Origin: Plasmodiophora brassicae
Taxonomy: Eukaryota; Endomyxa; Phytomyxea; Plasmodiophorida; Plasmodiophoridae
Reading direction: 5' to 3'
Assembly: GCA_039704465.1 (NCBI GenBank)
Contig: JASFAU010000016.1
Coordinates: 372,001-436,000 of the forward strand
DNA length: 64,000 nucleotides
Positions 21,242 to 31,183 of the stretch are shown here, in pieces. Under the pieces are notes generated by a model. That model did no database searches, had not been told where the DNA came from, and worked only from the letters and a program-made list of their open reading frames with translations. Each line of letters starts with the position of its first letter. Position 1 is the stretch's first letter. Both the position numbers and the translations under genes were made by a program.

Positions 21242-22189
21242 ATGAGCGCCAGGATTGATCGACCAGCATCGTCAGCTGCGCTTCCCGAGCTTCGTCGGCC
21301 GTTCTTTTCCGATGCAGAGATCCGCGCCGCCTTCCAGACGCTTGACGTCGACGGCAACGGGTTCATATCGTCGACTGAGCTTCGCGTCGTGCTGGATGCG
21401 TGCGGTAAGGCTGTTACTGACGAGGAAATCGACCAGATGATGAGGGTTGTGGATGCGGACGGCGATGGGCAGTTATCGTTTAAAGAGTTCGGCAACATGG
21501 TCAAGCGGGAGATCATGGGATTGCAGTCGGTCGAGATGGGCGACATGGCGGCGGAAGAGTCGAAGCCGGCCGAGGCGTCCAAGATGAGCTCGATCGACAA
21601 GATGAAGAACCGGATCAAGAAGCAGAGCGAGATCTTCGAGTTCGTGTCCAGCCTGGCCCTGGACCTCGGGCAGCTCGAGGATCTGTTCTTCCAAAAGGTC
21701 CAGCGCCTGCCGTCCCGGTACATCCGGTACGATCAGTTCTGCAACATCTTCCGGTGCCCACAATCGCGTTCGGCTGAGAACGTGTTCACCGTCTATGGCA
21801 ACGGCAAGGACGGCGAGGTGGACGCCCGCATCTTGATCATGGCCATGTCCGCCGTTCTGCCCGTTAACCAGCTGAAGAAGGCAAAGTTCTCGTTCCGCCT
21901 GTTTGACCACCAGCAGTCCGGAAAGATCGACAGGGACGCCCTGATCGACATTCTCAAGGCGAACCACCTGACCATCCTGCCCGAGGAAGTCGACAAGAAG
22001 GCCGACTTGATCATGTCGGCGGCTGCCACGCCCGATCAACCCGACGACATCAAGTTCGACAGTAAGCGATGCAATCGCACTCAGACAGTGTTCCCAAACT
22101 GACAATTCGTCCTCAATGCAGATTTCGTGGAGGTCATCAAACGATTCCCGAACATCGTTTTCCCGGCTTTCAAACTCAATCAACAATAG
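21242..22189 (+). CDS. EF-hand calcium-binding protein
   Basis: The start at ATG 21242 (MSARIDRP) directly precedes the conserved part. One 60-nt intron (about 22062-22121, donor GTAAGC) separates a short last exon, giving 295 residues. Two canonical EF loops lie in the N-terminal third (DVDGNGFISSTE and DADGDGQLSFKE). A Lys/Glu-rich linker follows. The C-terminal half has two degenerate hands (DHQQSGKIDRDA lacks acidic residues at key positions, and a last loop is weaker). The arrangement is calmodulin-like for the first pair and calcineurin-B-like for the second. It probably acts as a calcium sensor; its partner is unknown. Confidence 0.8.
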
Positions 22190-22559
22190 TGACGTTTTTA
22201 ATGCCTCGTCATGTCCTACCTTGCAATACGCGTGCGTTCGGCAGGTGAGCACTCTCAGAACGCCTTCTGGCAGCGAATCCTGGTGTCGATCAGGAGCTCG
22301 TCGGTCCAAGGTCATCTAACAATGTTCTTGGCGTTTTCGTCGACTACGAATGCACGGAGATGTTTGCTCCAAGCTCGCCGTGCTACCGTACCCGTTAATG
22401 TCCAGATGACACCTTCTGTCGCCTTTGCCCTGAATAGGCCAGCTTGGTCCGACGTTCGGCGGATCTAACCGTTAGCGTCAACGTTGGACCCACCTATCAG
22501 GTGTTGTCACCATGCAAACGGTTTAGTGCTGGTGCTGCTGGTACGACGACGCGTTGACT

Positions 22560-22880
22560 AACGCTTCGGCACGATTGGCGAACACGTTCATCCTGAACTG
22601 AGGTAGTCCAGCTGGCCATCACCCAGCAGTCGAGCACTTACGCGACCGACCGCCGACGTCCAGAAAGTCGCGCTTGTGGGACAACTGTGTGTCCGCCACC
22701 AGGCTCTGGAACTCAGTCGCGAACCTGGCGAGGGTGCCCCTGCTTTGGTAGAGACTTTGAAGCGTCCAGGCAACCGTCTCGGCCGGGCTCGGGTTGCCGA
22801 ATCAGGCCTTGAGCGCATCCGTGAAGGCGCTGAAATGCATCAGGGTGACCTTACTGGTTAGGTTCCTATTTAACGGGGTG
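22560..22880 (-). mobile_element. Ty3/gypsy gag remnant
   Basis: One minus-strand frame, interrupted by stops, reads LMHFSAFTDALKA, then FGNPSPAETVAWTLQSLYQS followed by RGTLARFATEFQSLVAD. A little later comes FRMNVFANRAEALV. The pattern F...F....FG...A...L..L.Q..g.la.fa.eFq.L is the capsid region of gypsy-type Gag. Two stop codons and a missing C-terminal part mark it as decayed. Confidence 0.5.
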
Positions 22881-23159
22881 CGGTGCTTGCATTACGTAAT
22901 TGTTGCCGTCGCCGCTCTTGTGGTTGCTGTGGTTGTTGTTGTTGTTGTTATTTATTCTCTGTCTCAAACGTTGTAGAATATGTACTGCGTGGTCCGTAGC
23001 ACGCACGAGGGCTGCTTCACCGGAATTTGCGACGCTCGTTGGATCACGGACTCACGGTGTCCGAAGGCTGTGCCAGTATTAGGGCGCATATCCTATACGT
23101 CGCGGTGCGCGTTCGGACCGCACGGTGTCCGTGGCGGACTTGCTCTTGCAATCAGTTGT

Positions 23160-23193
23160 GCAATTCGCGAGCGTTGCAACGCTCGCGAATTGC
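23160..23193. repeat. Perfect 34-bp palindrome
   Basis: The 16-nt arm gcaattcgcgagcgtt is followed by gc and then by its exact reverse complement, so the whole 34 bp reads identically on both strands. It lies in gene-free DNA, and no gene end is close enough to make it an obvious terminator. Confidence 0.85.
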
Positions 23194-24579
23194 TGCCTGC
23201 AGCGTGATGCAGCTGGTGTGGAATGATGACGTTAGCTTGGTCCGTGTTTTCGACTGACTGGATGAACTCAAAACAAGCATTTCAAACCTCTGATCACACT
23301 GGCTCACGCGCAAGGCATCTGCGTGTTGGATTCCGACCCAAGGCTTGTCAACCATGCTGACAAGGGTTTCTTGAACGATGTCTGGCATGGTAACTCACCA
23401 TCATGCAAATGCCATTCGTCGTTGGAGAAGTGCTTATCTGGGTGGATGACGTCGGCCTGCTATGTTAACAACAAATACACAATTGTTCTTCAAACTGTAT
23501 ACGTCGACTTCGAAGGCCTATTTGTTGCCAGTGTCCGTGATCAGGGTCCCGACACCGCCTGTCGTGCGCGAGGAAGGTGACTCAGCGTGCCCCGAATTCA
23601 TGCATTTCGATCGTGTCAGTGGAGTCACTGGTCGGACTGCGGCACGGATGAGTCACGATCGTTCGCGGGTTGGCCTGCCCAGTTGCCATGGCCGACGTCT
23701 CATAACCAAAAGACGAACTGGTGGGTTCGCTTGCAGTCCATACCTGGTCTGATAGGCGGATCTACCTACATAGGGCCATCTGACCTAATGCGGACGTCCA
23801 ATCATTATGTGCACGCCAGGTGGGTTGCCTGCATTCGGTACCGACTCTGACTGGCGAGTTTAGGAGGTAACGTCCTGGTCTCCTCATTCTTCTAAACATT
23901 TCAGGATCGTATTCGTCACCGCTTGTGGTACATTTGCTTGACTCTGCAGTCACCATGTGTTTGTCTAGTCAGAGCCCTGTCCTGTGACGCCGTGTGCACA
24001 TTGCCTTAGGGAGGTACTCGCTGGGCACCGTCTCATCATCGGATCATTCACTTGTTGCTACGTGCTAGTGCTGCTGTCGTCATACAGTAAGGCGCTGAAC
24101 TCGAAAGGAATGACGTCGTCCTATCTTCGGTTCCTTGCAGTGGTAGAGCACTCAGCGATTCATGGATGTTTAGGTGTAACCGTGGAGGCCGCTGACCGTC
24201 ATCGCCAACGGGGAAGATCGACCACCCAGGCGTTCTCAGTTGATCATTCACTGTTCTACTCATAGGTTTGCAAGGATCCTGTTCGGCACGTTCCGTTCAG
24301 AACTTGGTAACGTTTGCTTTCTCGACTCAGCTTGAAACTCGACATCTGACCGCCATGCTGGGTAGGTTTCAAGAATGCTGACATGGACGTTATCGATGAC
24401 TGGGTTCGGTGACCTCAGAGTGTATCCTTGTCGGTCTCGACGCAACGGAGCGTTCGTATCCGTTCAACGATCGAGTTCCTTGATGACCAGTAAACCACAT
24501 CTGGCATCGCTCTTGCACCGTACTGATCCTAAAGTTAACTGCCCAGGATGTACATGTTTCCTGGGATGCCCCGCTTGAC

Positions 24580-25262
24580 GTCTGAAGCTTTGATGGTCTC
24601 CGAGCCTCCCTACTTGTCCCTGTCAATTCTGAATGTCCAGTTCCAGGCTTCCGATTACCAGCAACCGCTTGCCAAGCTCTGAGGGGCGCCCGTTTAACCC
24701 TGGTACGTTCCTGTCGGACCTTGCGATGAACTGATGGCGCCCGAGCCCTTCCCGTCTGCCTGTCAGGTATCATTTTCTCGGCTGTGACCCGATACCTGAT
24801 CGTTCCCCGTCGCTCTTGGTGTGCTCGTCAGCCCCTATGGCCAATGGTACGTTCCTGCCAACCCTTGCGATCAATTGATGGCGCCCGAGCCCTTTCCGTC
24901 CGCCTGTCAGGTGTCATTTTCTGGCTGATATTGCGTTCCGTCATCTGATCGTTCCCCTCTCTTGGTATGCTCGTCACCCCCTATATGGTCAACTGATGGC
25001 CTCCGAGCCCTTTCCTCTGTCGTCAGTTGGGGTTCTCCGTATCGATTCCATCGAGTACGATCCGATCGCTATTCGTGACCCTTGGTATGTTTCCCGGAAC
25101 GTTGCAAAGGACTGATGGCCTCCGTGCCCTACTTTCTGCCCGTTAGATGTGACCCCATATCGGATCCGATGCTTTGCTGCTCGTGGTACGTTCCGCCGAC
25201 CACTCTCGACCGACTGACGGCTCCGTGTCTCGTTCCCGTCAGATGACTCCTTGGCCGCTGGT
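24580..25262 (+). repeat. Degenerate tandem repeat array
   Basis: Five or six diverged units begin with tggtacgttcc or tggtatgtttcc (24701, 24845, 25083, 25186 and related starts near 24590 and 24985). They share the core ctgatggc.cc.gagccc, followed by t.tc....gtcag. Unit length is about 95-145 nt. The frames are broken, so the array is probably non-coding. Confidence 0.6.
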
Positions 25263-25738
25263 GATTCGCTATTACCATCCCGTCTTGGCGGTATTCGCTT
25301 GTTCGTCAATTGAATTACATCTCGGAGCTTCCCAGGTCATTCTCGCGTCCTGGAGCAACCTAAGTGTGTAACGGCATTGCAGCCGATCGCGAACTTGGTC
25401 CCACGAGGTACGTTTATTCCTTGAGAGCAACGTCTTGTACACCTCTAACTGCGCATGCGTGTCAGGTTCGTGTCCGGTCAAGAAGTTCCTGTCCATCCAC
25501 GTTTTTGATTCGATGCGCGCAGGAGGTAGAGAACGTCGTATTCCTCCGGATCTGGCATGGCAACTGTACGTGTGCACCCGCTACCGAGGCAACTCTGGTT
25601 CTGACATGAGTGCCTTGGTGCCTCTTGCATTGTCATCGTACAGGTTAGGGGCAAACCCCCAGGTTCGTCAATCGGATTCTTTGCTGATCTCCACGGGTGT
25701 CTGACTTCTTCTGATACATGTGGCCATCAGTACGTGGG

Positions 25739-25766
25739 TTGGACGATCCCGAACGGGATCGTCCAA
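25739..25766. repeat. Short perfect palindrome
   Basis: The 13-nt arm ttggacgatcccg, then aa, then its exact reverse complement. It lies in gene-free DNA upstream of the broken receptor-like copy. This is a possible hairpin or dimer-binding site. Confidence 0.75.
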
Positions 25767-25977
25767 TCCAACGTGAATTATTGAGGGCAACTCGGCCATG
25801 CCGCAAGACGTTGTCCCTGAAGAATATACACTTCCTACAACCGATAATTGCGGAAACAAGAGATGGCGGTGCAACGTTGTTAACGTGTCTAGCCTGGAAA
25901 CGATACGAACCCTCACCAGCCAGTTTCACGACGAATCAATTATAAACAAGTCATGAAATGTGAACGTGCGGAGGGAC

Positions 25978-26480
25978 TCAGAGCGTGGAGTTGGTGCAGA
26001 CGATGACACAGTTGATCGTGCCAGCGTAGTCTCTGTCCACATTCCTGCAATCGACCATGATCATTGCAAAGCCTGGCCGATGAAATCGGCCGGGTATCGT
26101 GCTATGCTTGCGAATCGCGGACGCGAACTTGAAGGTCGGTAACAATGAAAACGTAGCGGCCGCTGTCGTCAGCGACATTGGCACACCGCCACCAAGATCG
26201 TGATTGGGATCACGACCAGGAATCCAACTCATTGGATCACCTTCGTTAACAGCGTCGATGATCTGTTCGTTCTCGTTAACTACGAGTCCAAGAGCGCCCT
26301 CACTGTCTCAAGAACGTTCTTTCTAGTCAACTCCTCGACGTCATCTGACTCTGGTCTGCTCGATGCACGCGCGTGGATATAACTGTGCAATGTCAGCTCG
26401 TATACAGAGTTGCTCGCCCTGGACAGCCAACTGGTAGCACACCGAATTCTCGACCGTCGCACACCACGTCTTCATCGGAA
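25978..26480 (-). pseudogene. Broken duplicate of the multi-TM receptor-like gene
   Basis: The minus strand keeps LLPTFKFASAIRKHS and TINCVIVCTNSTL. These match LLTFKFVSAIRHHN and TINCAILCTCSTLW of the gene at 26522-27501, in the same order but with the segment between them shortened. Stops and frame changes flank the matches. This is a tandem-duplicated and decayed copy. Confidence 0.6.
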
Positions 26481-26521
26481 TCGCAGGCATCCGCCCACGT
26501 AGTTGATTGCTGATACAGGAT

Positions 26522-27501
26522 TCACCTTGCCGCAGCCGATGAACGCTTGGGAGACATCGACCTTGGAGGTGGAGCCGGGGAGACGGATGTTCGAGAACTG
26601 GAAAACAAATTTGACAATGAGGTCTTCAATGACGGGGGCATCCAGAGAGTGGAGCACGTGCAGAGGATGGCACAGTTGATGGTCAGATCAATCACGCCGA
26701 CGGTATCCTCGATCGTCATTATAAAAGCAGGTGTCCTCGTGAAGATAATGTCATTGATTAGGACGAAAGCCATCGTCGCTGTCGTACACGACATTGCAAT
26801 GGAGGACGACAGCAGGTTCTGTCTCGCGATTTTCCTGTAGTCGATTGTGGCAATGCCAACGGCTGGCTGCTCCATATCGATGATCTCGTTGTGGTGGCGG
26901 ATAGCGGACACGAACTTGAACGTCAGCAACGACGACATGGCTACCACAGCGATGGTCAGCAGCGCCGGGACGTAGATCGGGTAATATGGCAGGCAAAGGC
27001 CATGATCGGTGTCGATATAGCTCTGCGTGCCAATGACCCCGACAAGCGCCAGTGGGATTACTCCCAGGATCCCAGCTTGGATCACCTTCATCAGCAGCGT
27101 AGACGATGCGTCCTCATCGACAACCTGCGCGCGCGCGTGTAGAAACTGAACGACGAAGGCGACCGACATACAATCTATCAGGTGATCAGAAGTGGCAATG
27201 AATAAGGTCGAGTTCGAGACGACATACAGAACCAGGTAACCGATCGTGAGACGATGGAGCACAGCACCCCGTCGTTTAGTGTCCACGGGTACGTGTAATG
27301 CACGGTCAACGATAGGTGGACCATGCTGGTACATATCGACGTCCCGAGTATGCACCAGACGATGGTGGGAGCGCTCCTCGTCCTCGCGATCGTGAACAAC
27401 GAGCATGCTGATACGGCGAGCGTGATGGACAGGGCTGCGATTGCGATGCCGCCAGCGATGTCGCTCATTAGACGCACCGCCGCCGGCGACACCGACGTCA
27501 T
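26522..27501 (-). CDS. Multi-pass (6-7 TM) receptor-like membrane protein
   Basis: ATG 27501 (MTSVSPAAVRLM) leads into a first helix (IAGGIAIAALSITLA). The frame must then change. The only AG acceptor in the right place ends at 27326, giving an intron of 35-89 nt depending on the donor. After it come helices LTIGYLVLYVVSNSTLF, VIQAGILGVIPLALVGVIG, IYVPALLTIAVVAMSSLLTF, SSIAMSCTTATMAFVLIN and DTVGVIDLTINCAILC. A Ser/Pro-rich cytoplasmic tail ends at 26522. The topology suits a G-protein-coupled-receptor-like protein, but I see no DRY or NPxxY motif. It could equally be a transporter-like protein. A real frameshift in place of the intron cannot be excluded. Confidence 0.5.
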
Positions 27502-27683
27502 GGTCCGACACGAGATCTAGGACTGATCAGGTAGTATGTACTGGGGAAGCCAAGGAGTCCAACAGTTATCGTCACAGATGGTGAGGGTACCGGTAGATGG
27601 GCTTTCCAGCACATGTGAGCGCTTTACCAACTGACCTGCCCCGGTGATAGAGTTGCTCGTGATCCGCCAAACTGGTACCCGAT

Positions 27684-28525
27684 TTATTCGGAACCGGAGA
27701 GCGACTTGCTGAACACGATGTGTTCGTCGAAATGGAGCGCGACGAATACGTCGAAGAACTCCCTGTAGATGGATCGTCCCCTGAAGTAGTACTCCAGGTC
27801 GTATTGTCTCAGGATGGGGACAGCCAGTTTGATTTGTCGGTCGATGTCCTCAAGCGTGGACGTCGCGGGGACGGTTAACGAGCCGACTGTTCTATCACCG
27901 CCCGCGCGCGTTCGCTCCACGAGCCTCAACGCGATCAGCGTCTCCGACGGTGGCGCCGAGTTCGCGTCATCCTGTTAAAGCCAGTTACAAAATTGCGATC
28001 GTGCAGGAGGGCTAGCAGAATACCAGGTGCTGGTTTGACGCAGAGAGCTCGCCCGAGCTAAACGACTGGATGTCGATGTCAGGCTCGGGGACAGGGATAG
28101 TGTCATACACGATCGTAGATGTCGGTCTCTGATGACACACACTTTGGTCAGAGCTGCCTTGCCCCCCGATTCAAAGACGTACCCCAATCGCTAGTTGAGC
28201 TAAGTCAAAAGGTGCCCCGACGTCGTCCTGTCCAGCGTCCTCCACGTCGTCGCTGAACAGGACGGACCCTCGTGGTATGGCCTAGACCGTTCCACGCGTG
28301 AGTAGACAGCCCTATGCGAGCTGATACACGAACCTGGTTGGTGTGGCTGATCCATGGGACCGTTCCTGTCGGTGTCTGGGGCCTACTTCCAGTGCCGCCT
28401 GCACGTTGCCCCTGTCCGGACCCTTTGTCGTCATCGATGTTGTGTTGTTTGGGTGGGGCGCGTGGAAAGCGATCGCCGCCGAACAGCGTCGCGAACGATG
28501 ACAAGTCGTAATCGCCTGCCGTCAT
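27684..28525 (-). CDS. Four-exon protein of unknown function
   Basis: Starts MTAGDYDLSSFATLFGGDRF at 28525 and joins in frame across three introns: about 28285-28334, 28138-28191 (donor GTACGT) and 27972-28023. The N-terminal two thirds are polar and acidic (SVLFSDDVEDAGQDDVG; VYDTIPVPEPDIDIQSFSS). The last exon forms a compact domain with RLVERTRAGGDRTVGSLTVP, TLEDIDRQIKLAVP and YYFRGRSIYREFFDVFVAL. Its strand-helix-strand pattern could be a ubiquitin-like fold, which I cannot confirm. The neighbour upstream is the FYVE gene, also on the minus strand. Confidence 0.6.
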
Positions 28526-28599
28526 CGAGTCATCTACCGTTCCATCCAGGATGGCGCCTCTCTGTCGGGATACATATCATTCGTCCTGAATCACAACGC

Positions 28600-29369
28600 T
28601 TAACGCACTGGAGCAGGTAGTACCTTGAGCCGATACCGGCAAGGCAGGCAGACCCGAACGGGGCCGGTCTTGAACTTGATCTGGAACGCTGCTGGCACTG
28701 TTGCGATAACGTGAGCGTTAAGAGGGGAGACCCACTCCGTCAGGCAACACAACCAACCGTTATCGATTTTGATTGAACATTCATTGCAGAAGCACTCGCC
28801 ACAGAGGCGGCAGGAATGCCGCTTTCGGTGCAGGCGCCCGCACGATAGGCACTGCGGGTAGTCGAATTGGCTTCGGATGACAGGCGGGTGAATGTGCACG
28901 CGCCCGTCCACGATTGTCTGCCGGTACCCACAGCGTACCATCGATGGCCTATGTGATCCGAGCACTAAGGACGGGACCCGCGATGCGACCCCCCAGGGCG
29001 AGCCGGTCGCCTACGGGATGGGGCGCTCCTCCGCCCAGTACTTCACGCAGGCGTCGCGACAGCCGAAACAGACGCGGCACAGGTCGTTGGCATGGGACCT
29101 CTTCTTCTCGAATCGACCGGGCAGGCGGAACTTCGCCGAGCACAACGAGCAGACGATGTTGCCGCACAGACGGCAGTGATGGCTATGATGAATATGGGCC
29201 GTCAGAACGAACGCCCAACTTCACATGCAGCGCTCCCAACGTACCGCTCCCATTTGCCGGGCTTCGCGCCGCAGGCGGCGCAGCGGGTTTGCACATCCGG
29301 GTCGACCCAGACCGGCGGGTACAGGTGCCCGGTCCTCTCCAGCAGTATGTTTTCACATGCGCCCTCCAT
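28600..29369 (-). CDS. Tandem FYVE zinc-finger protein
   Basis: The start was chosen at ATG 29369 (MEGACENILLERTG), just before the first finger. FYVE 1: WVDPDVQTRCAACG, then across an intron (about 29178-29243, donor GTACGT) ERHHCRLCGNIVCSLCS, ending with LCRVCFGC. FYVE 2 after a second intron (about 28944-29008): CLSCGRLHRKRHSCRLCGEC, FCNECS and VRVCLPC. Both keep the eight zinc cysteines. The PI3P-binding R(R/K)HHCR motif is good in the first finger and slightly altered (RKRHSCR) in the second. It probably binds endosomal PI3P with two fingers, like EEA1-unrelated double-FYVE proteins. No other domain is present. Confidence 0.8.
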
Positions 29370-29647
29370 GTCACCCGCTGGCGTCGTGTGGACGAACAAC
29401 GATCGGCCGGCAGAGGCACGTGCCCATGTGCGCTGGGCAAGGAAAATCTTCAGCAAGCTCTGAGCGCGCCGGCGCCTCACGAGGTTTCGCGGGAAGTAAA
29501 GGCGCCAGAAATAGCAGTGTCGGACAGCGGCCGACGTGAACCAACGCAACCCGAGCTCGGGGTTTTGACGTCGTGGGCGTGGACTCGTTGACGATTGGCA
29601 AGCTGACCAGGCGACCTGCGATTTCGAGTACGGAAACGCCCGCCACC

Positions 29648-31183
29648 ATGCGCTTCTGCATTGGTCGCGCGTTGCGACCCCTTATCCTGGTTGCCATGCT
29701 CGGTGGTCACACTGTGGCCGCGTTCAAGTCTAGCTCCAGCAACGTTGGCACCGGCAGCGACCGATCCAGTCTGTTGAACTACCTGAACGACGCGAATGGG
29801 GAATCTGACGACGACAGTAGCGTCGCTTTAAACGACATCGCAGGCGACGCGACGTTACAGCTGGTTGCTGACTTCGTCAACTCGGTTGGTGTGCATCAGG
29901 TACATGTGTCGATTGCCGCAGTCAGCTTGCTGTCGACTGATGACTGCCAGGTGGATCTCGCCGTTGAATGGGCCATGGACAGGCTGGGAACGGCCGGGCT
30001 CCCGGCGCGGTGCCGTCTTCTGACGGCAGCCCACTACCTGGGCATGCGCCTGTTGATGCTGGCCATTGCATCGATAAGCGATTGGGATTCCCGTACTGCC
30101 AAAGCGATGGGCCGCGTGCTACCCAGAGAGGTCCTCGTATTCGCCGGCGGCGTCGTCCGTCTTAGACTTGTGGCACACAGCTATCACCGGCAGCGCATTG
30201 CCAGAGAGATTCATGGACTTCTTCTCGGCGCAGGCAACACCAGTACTGTCGTCAACACCGCCGAATGGTGTCACGAGTTACGTCTCAACATCCTGCAATG
30301 GGCGGCAGTGCATGGCGAAGCCCTCCTCGTCGAGTTTCTGCTCATCTATGTCCCCGGCGTCGACGTCAATGCTCGCGACGGGTTCGGGCTCACTTCGTTG
30401 CATCTGGCCGTCAGTGGATCTCGCAGCCGGACCGTCTCCGTACAGGAGTTTGATAGCAGGCGGTCGTGGCATTACGAAACCCAGGGACCCAGCGCCGGGT
30501 CGCGTCACGAAACGACCTCCCTTCAACCTGTCAATAGTGTCGCGTTGCCTCTGTTCGCACCCGGCGTCGACGTCAGCGCCCGCCGGCGCCCTCGGGCAAC
30601 CGACCACGACGAACCTGCAGGCGACGATATGGGGGAGTTGCTGAGGAAGGATGCCGATCGCAATATGGTCAATCGACGTGCGCACGTTGTCGAGCTGCTT
30701 GTAAACGCTGGCGAAATCGACGTCAACGCTGGCGACACGTATGGCGACACGCCGCTGCACTTGGCCAGTTGCTGTGGGTACGACAGCGGACGCATCATCG
30801 CAGCACTGCTGGGGGCTCGCGACATCAACGCCAACGCTCGCGACGCGCGAGGCCGAACGCCACTGCATTGTTTGGCCATGCGCCCGGATTCCGAGCCTGA
30901 AGTCGCCCAGGCTCTTCTGAAGGCGCGCGGGATTGATGTGAACGCCCGCGATGCAATGGGTCGGACGCCACTGCACTATGCTGCGCGCTATGGGCACTAT
31001 CCTGTCGTCCAGTTGCTACTGGATGCCGCCGGCACCACCGTCGCGGCGCTCGACACACGTCGTCAGACGCCCTTGCAAGTGGCCGAGTCCCGCGGTATGC
31101 ATGACGTGGCCCGTCTTCTGCGTCGTGCCGCGCGGCGAAGCACCGGCATTGCCCGACGCCGACAACCGTATCGCAACACGTGA
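29648..31183 (+). CDS. Secreted ankyrin-repeat protein
   Basis: The start was set at ATG 29648, which has a perfect gccaccATG context, rather than the longer frame. It gives MRFCIGRALRPLILVAMLGG as a signal peptide, and the protein has 511 residues. A helical N-terminal half of unknown type precedes ankyrin repeats: GFGLTSLHLAVSGS, then an unusual insert, then YGDTPLHLASCCGYDSG, ARGRTPLHCLAM, AMGRTPLHYAARYGHYPVVQ and RRQTPLQVAESRGMHDVARL. D/N-V-N-A caps precede the repeats. Ankyrin repeats bind other proteins. With an export signal and no transmembrane helix, the protein probably acts outside the cell or in the secretory pathway, and a host-directed role is possible but unproven. Confidence 0.75.
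   Translation: MRFCIGRALRPLILVAMLGGHTVAAFKSSSSNVGTGSDRSSLLNYLNDANGESDDDSSVALNDIAGDATLQLVADFVNSVGVHQVHVSIAAVSLLSTDDCQVDLAVEWAMDRLGTAGLPARCRLLTAAHYLGMRLLMLAIASISDWDSRTAKAMGRVLPREVLVFAGGVVRLRLVAHSYHRQRIAREIHGLLLGAGNTSTVVNTAEWCHELRLNILQWAAVHGEALLVEFLLIYVPGVDVNARDGFGLTSLHLAVSGSRSRTVSVQEFDSRRSWHYETQGPSAGSRHETTSLQPVNSVALPLFAPGVDVSARRRPRATDHDEPAGDDMGELLRKDADRNMVNRRAHVVELLVNAGEIDVNAGDTYGDTPLHLASCCGYDSGRIIAALLGARDINANARDARGRTPLHCLAMRPDSEPEVAQALLKARGIDVNARDAMGRTPLHYAARYGHYPVVQLLLDAAGTTVAALDTRRQTPLQVAESRGMHDVARLLRRAARRSTGIARRRQPYRNT

Larger units (their letters stand above)
22190..25977. other. Gene-free stretch with retroelement and repeat debris
   Basis: No intact gene is supported. The stretch contains a gypsy gag remnant (22560-22880), a perfect 34-bp palindrome (23160-23193), degenerate tandem units (24580-25262, with weaker relatives at about 23880-23960 and 24265-24340) and a short perfect palindrome (25739-25766). 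Other open frames are short and without domains. Confidence 0.5.

Noticed and set aside
24580..25262. Box C/D snoRNA cluster or CRISPR-like array
   Set aside because: tgatggc and ctga words occur, but spacing and paired C/D boxes are not consistent. Unit lengths vary and there are no identical direct repeats, so neither interpretation is supported.
25640..25700. Possible tRNA (T-arm-like ggttcgtcaatc)
   Set aside because: No acceptor stem or anticodon arm could be paired around it.
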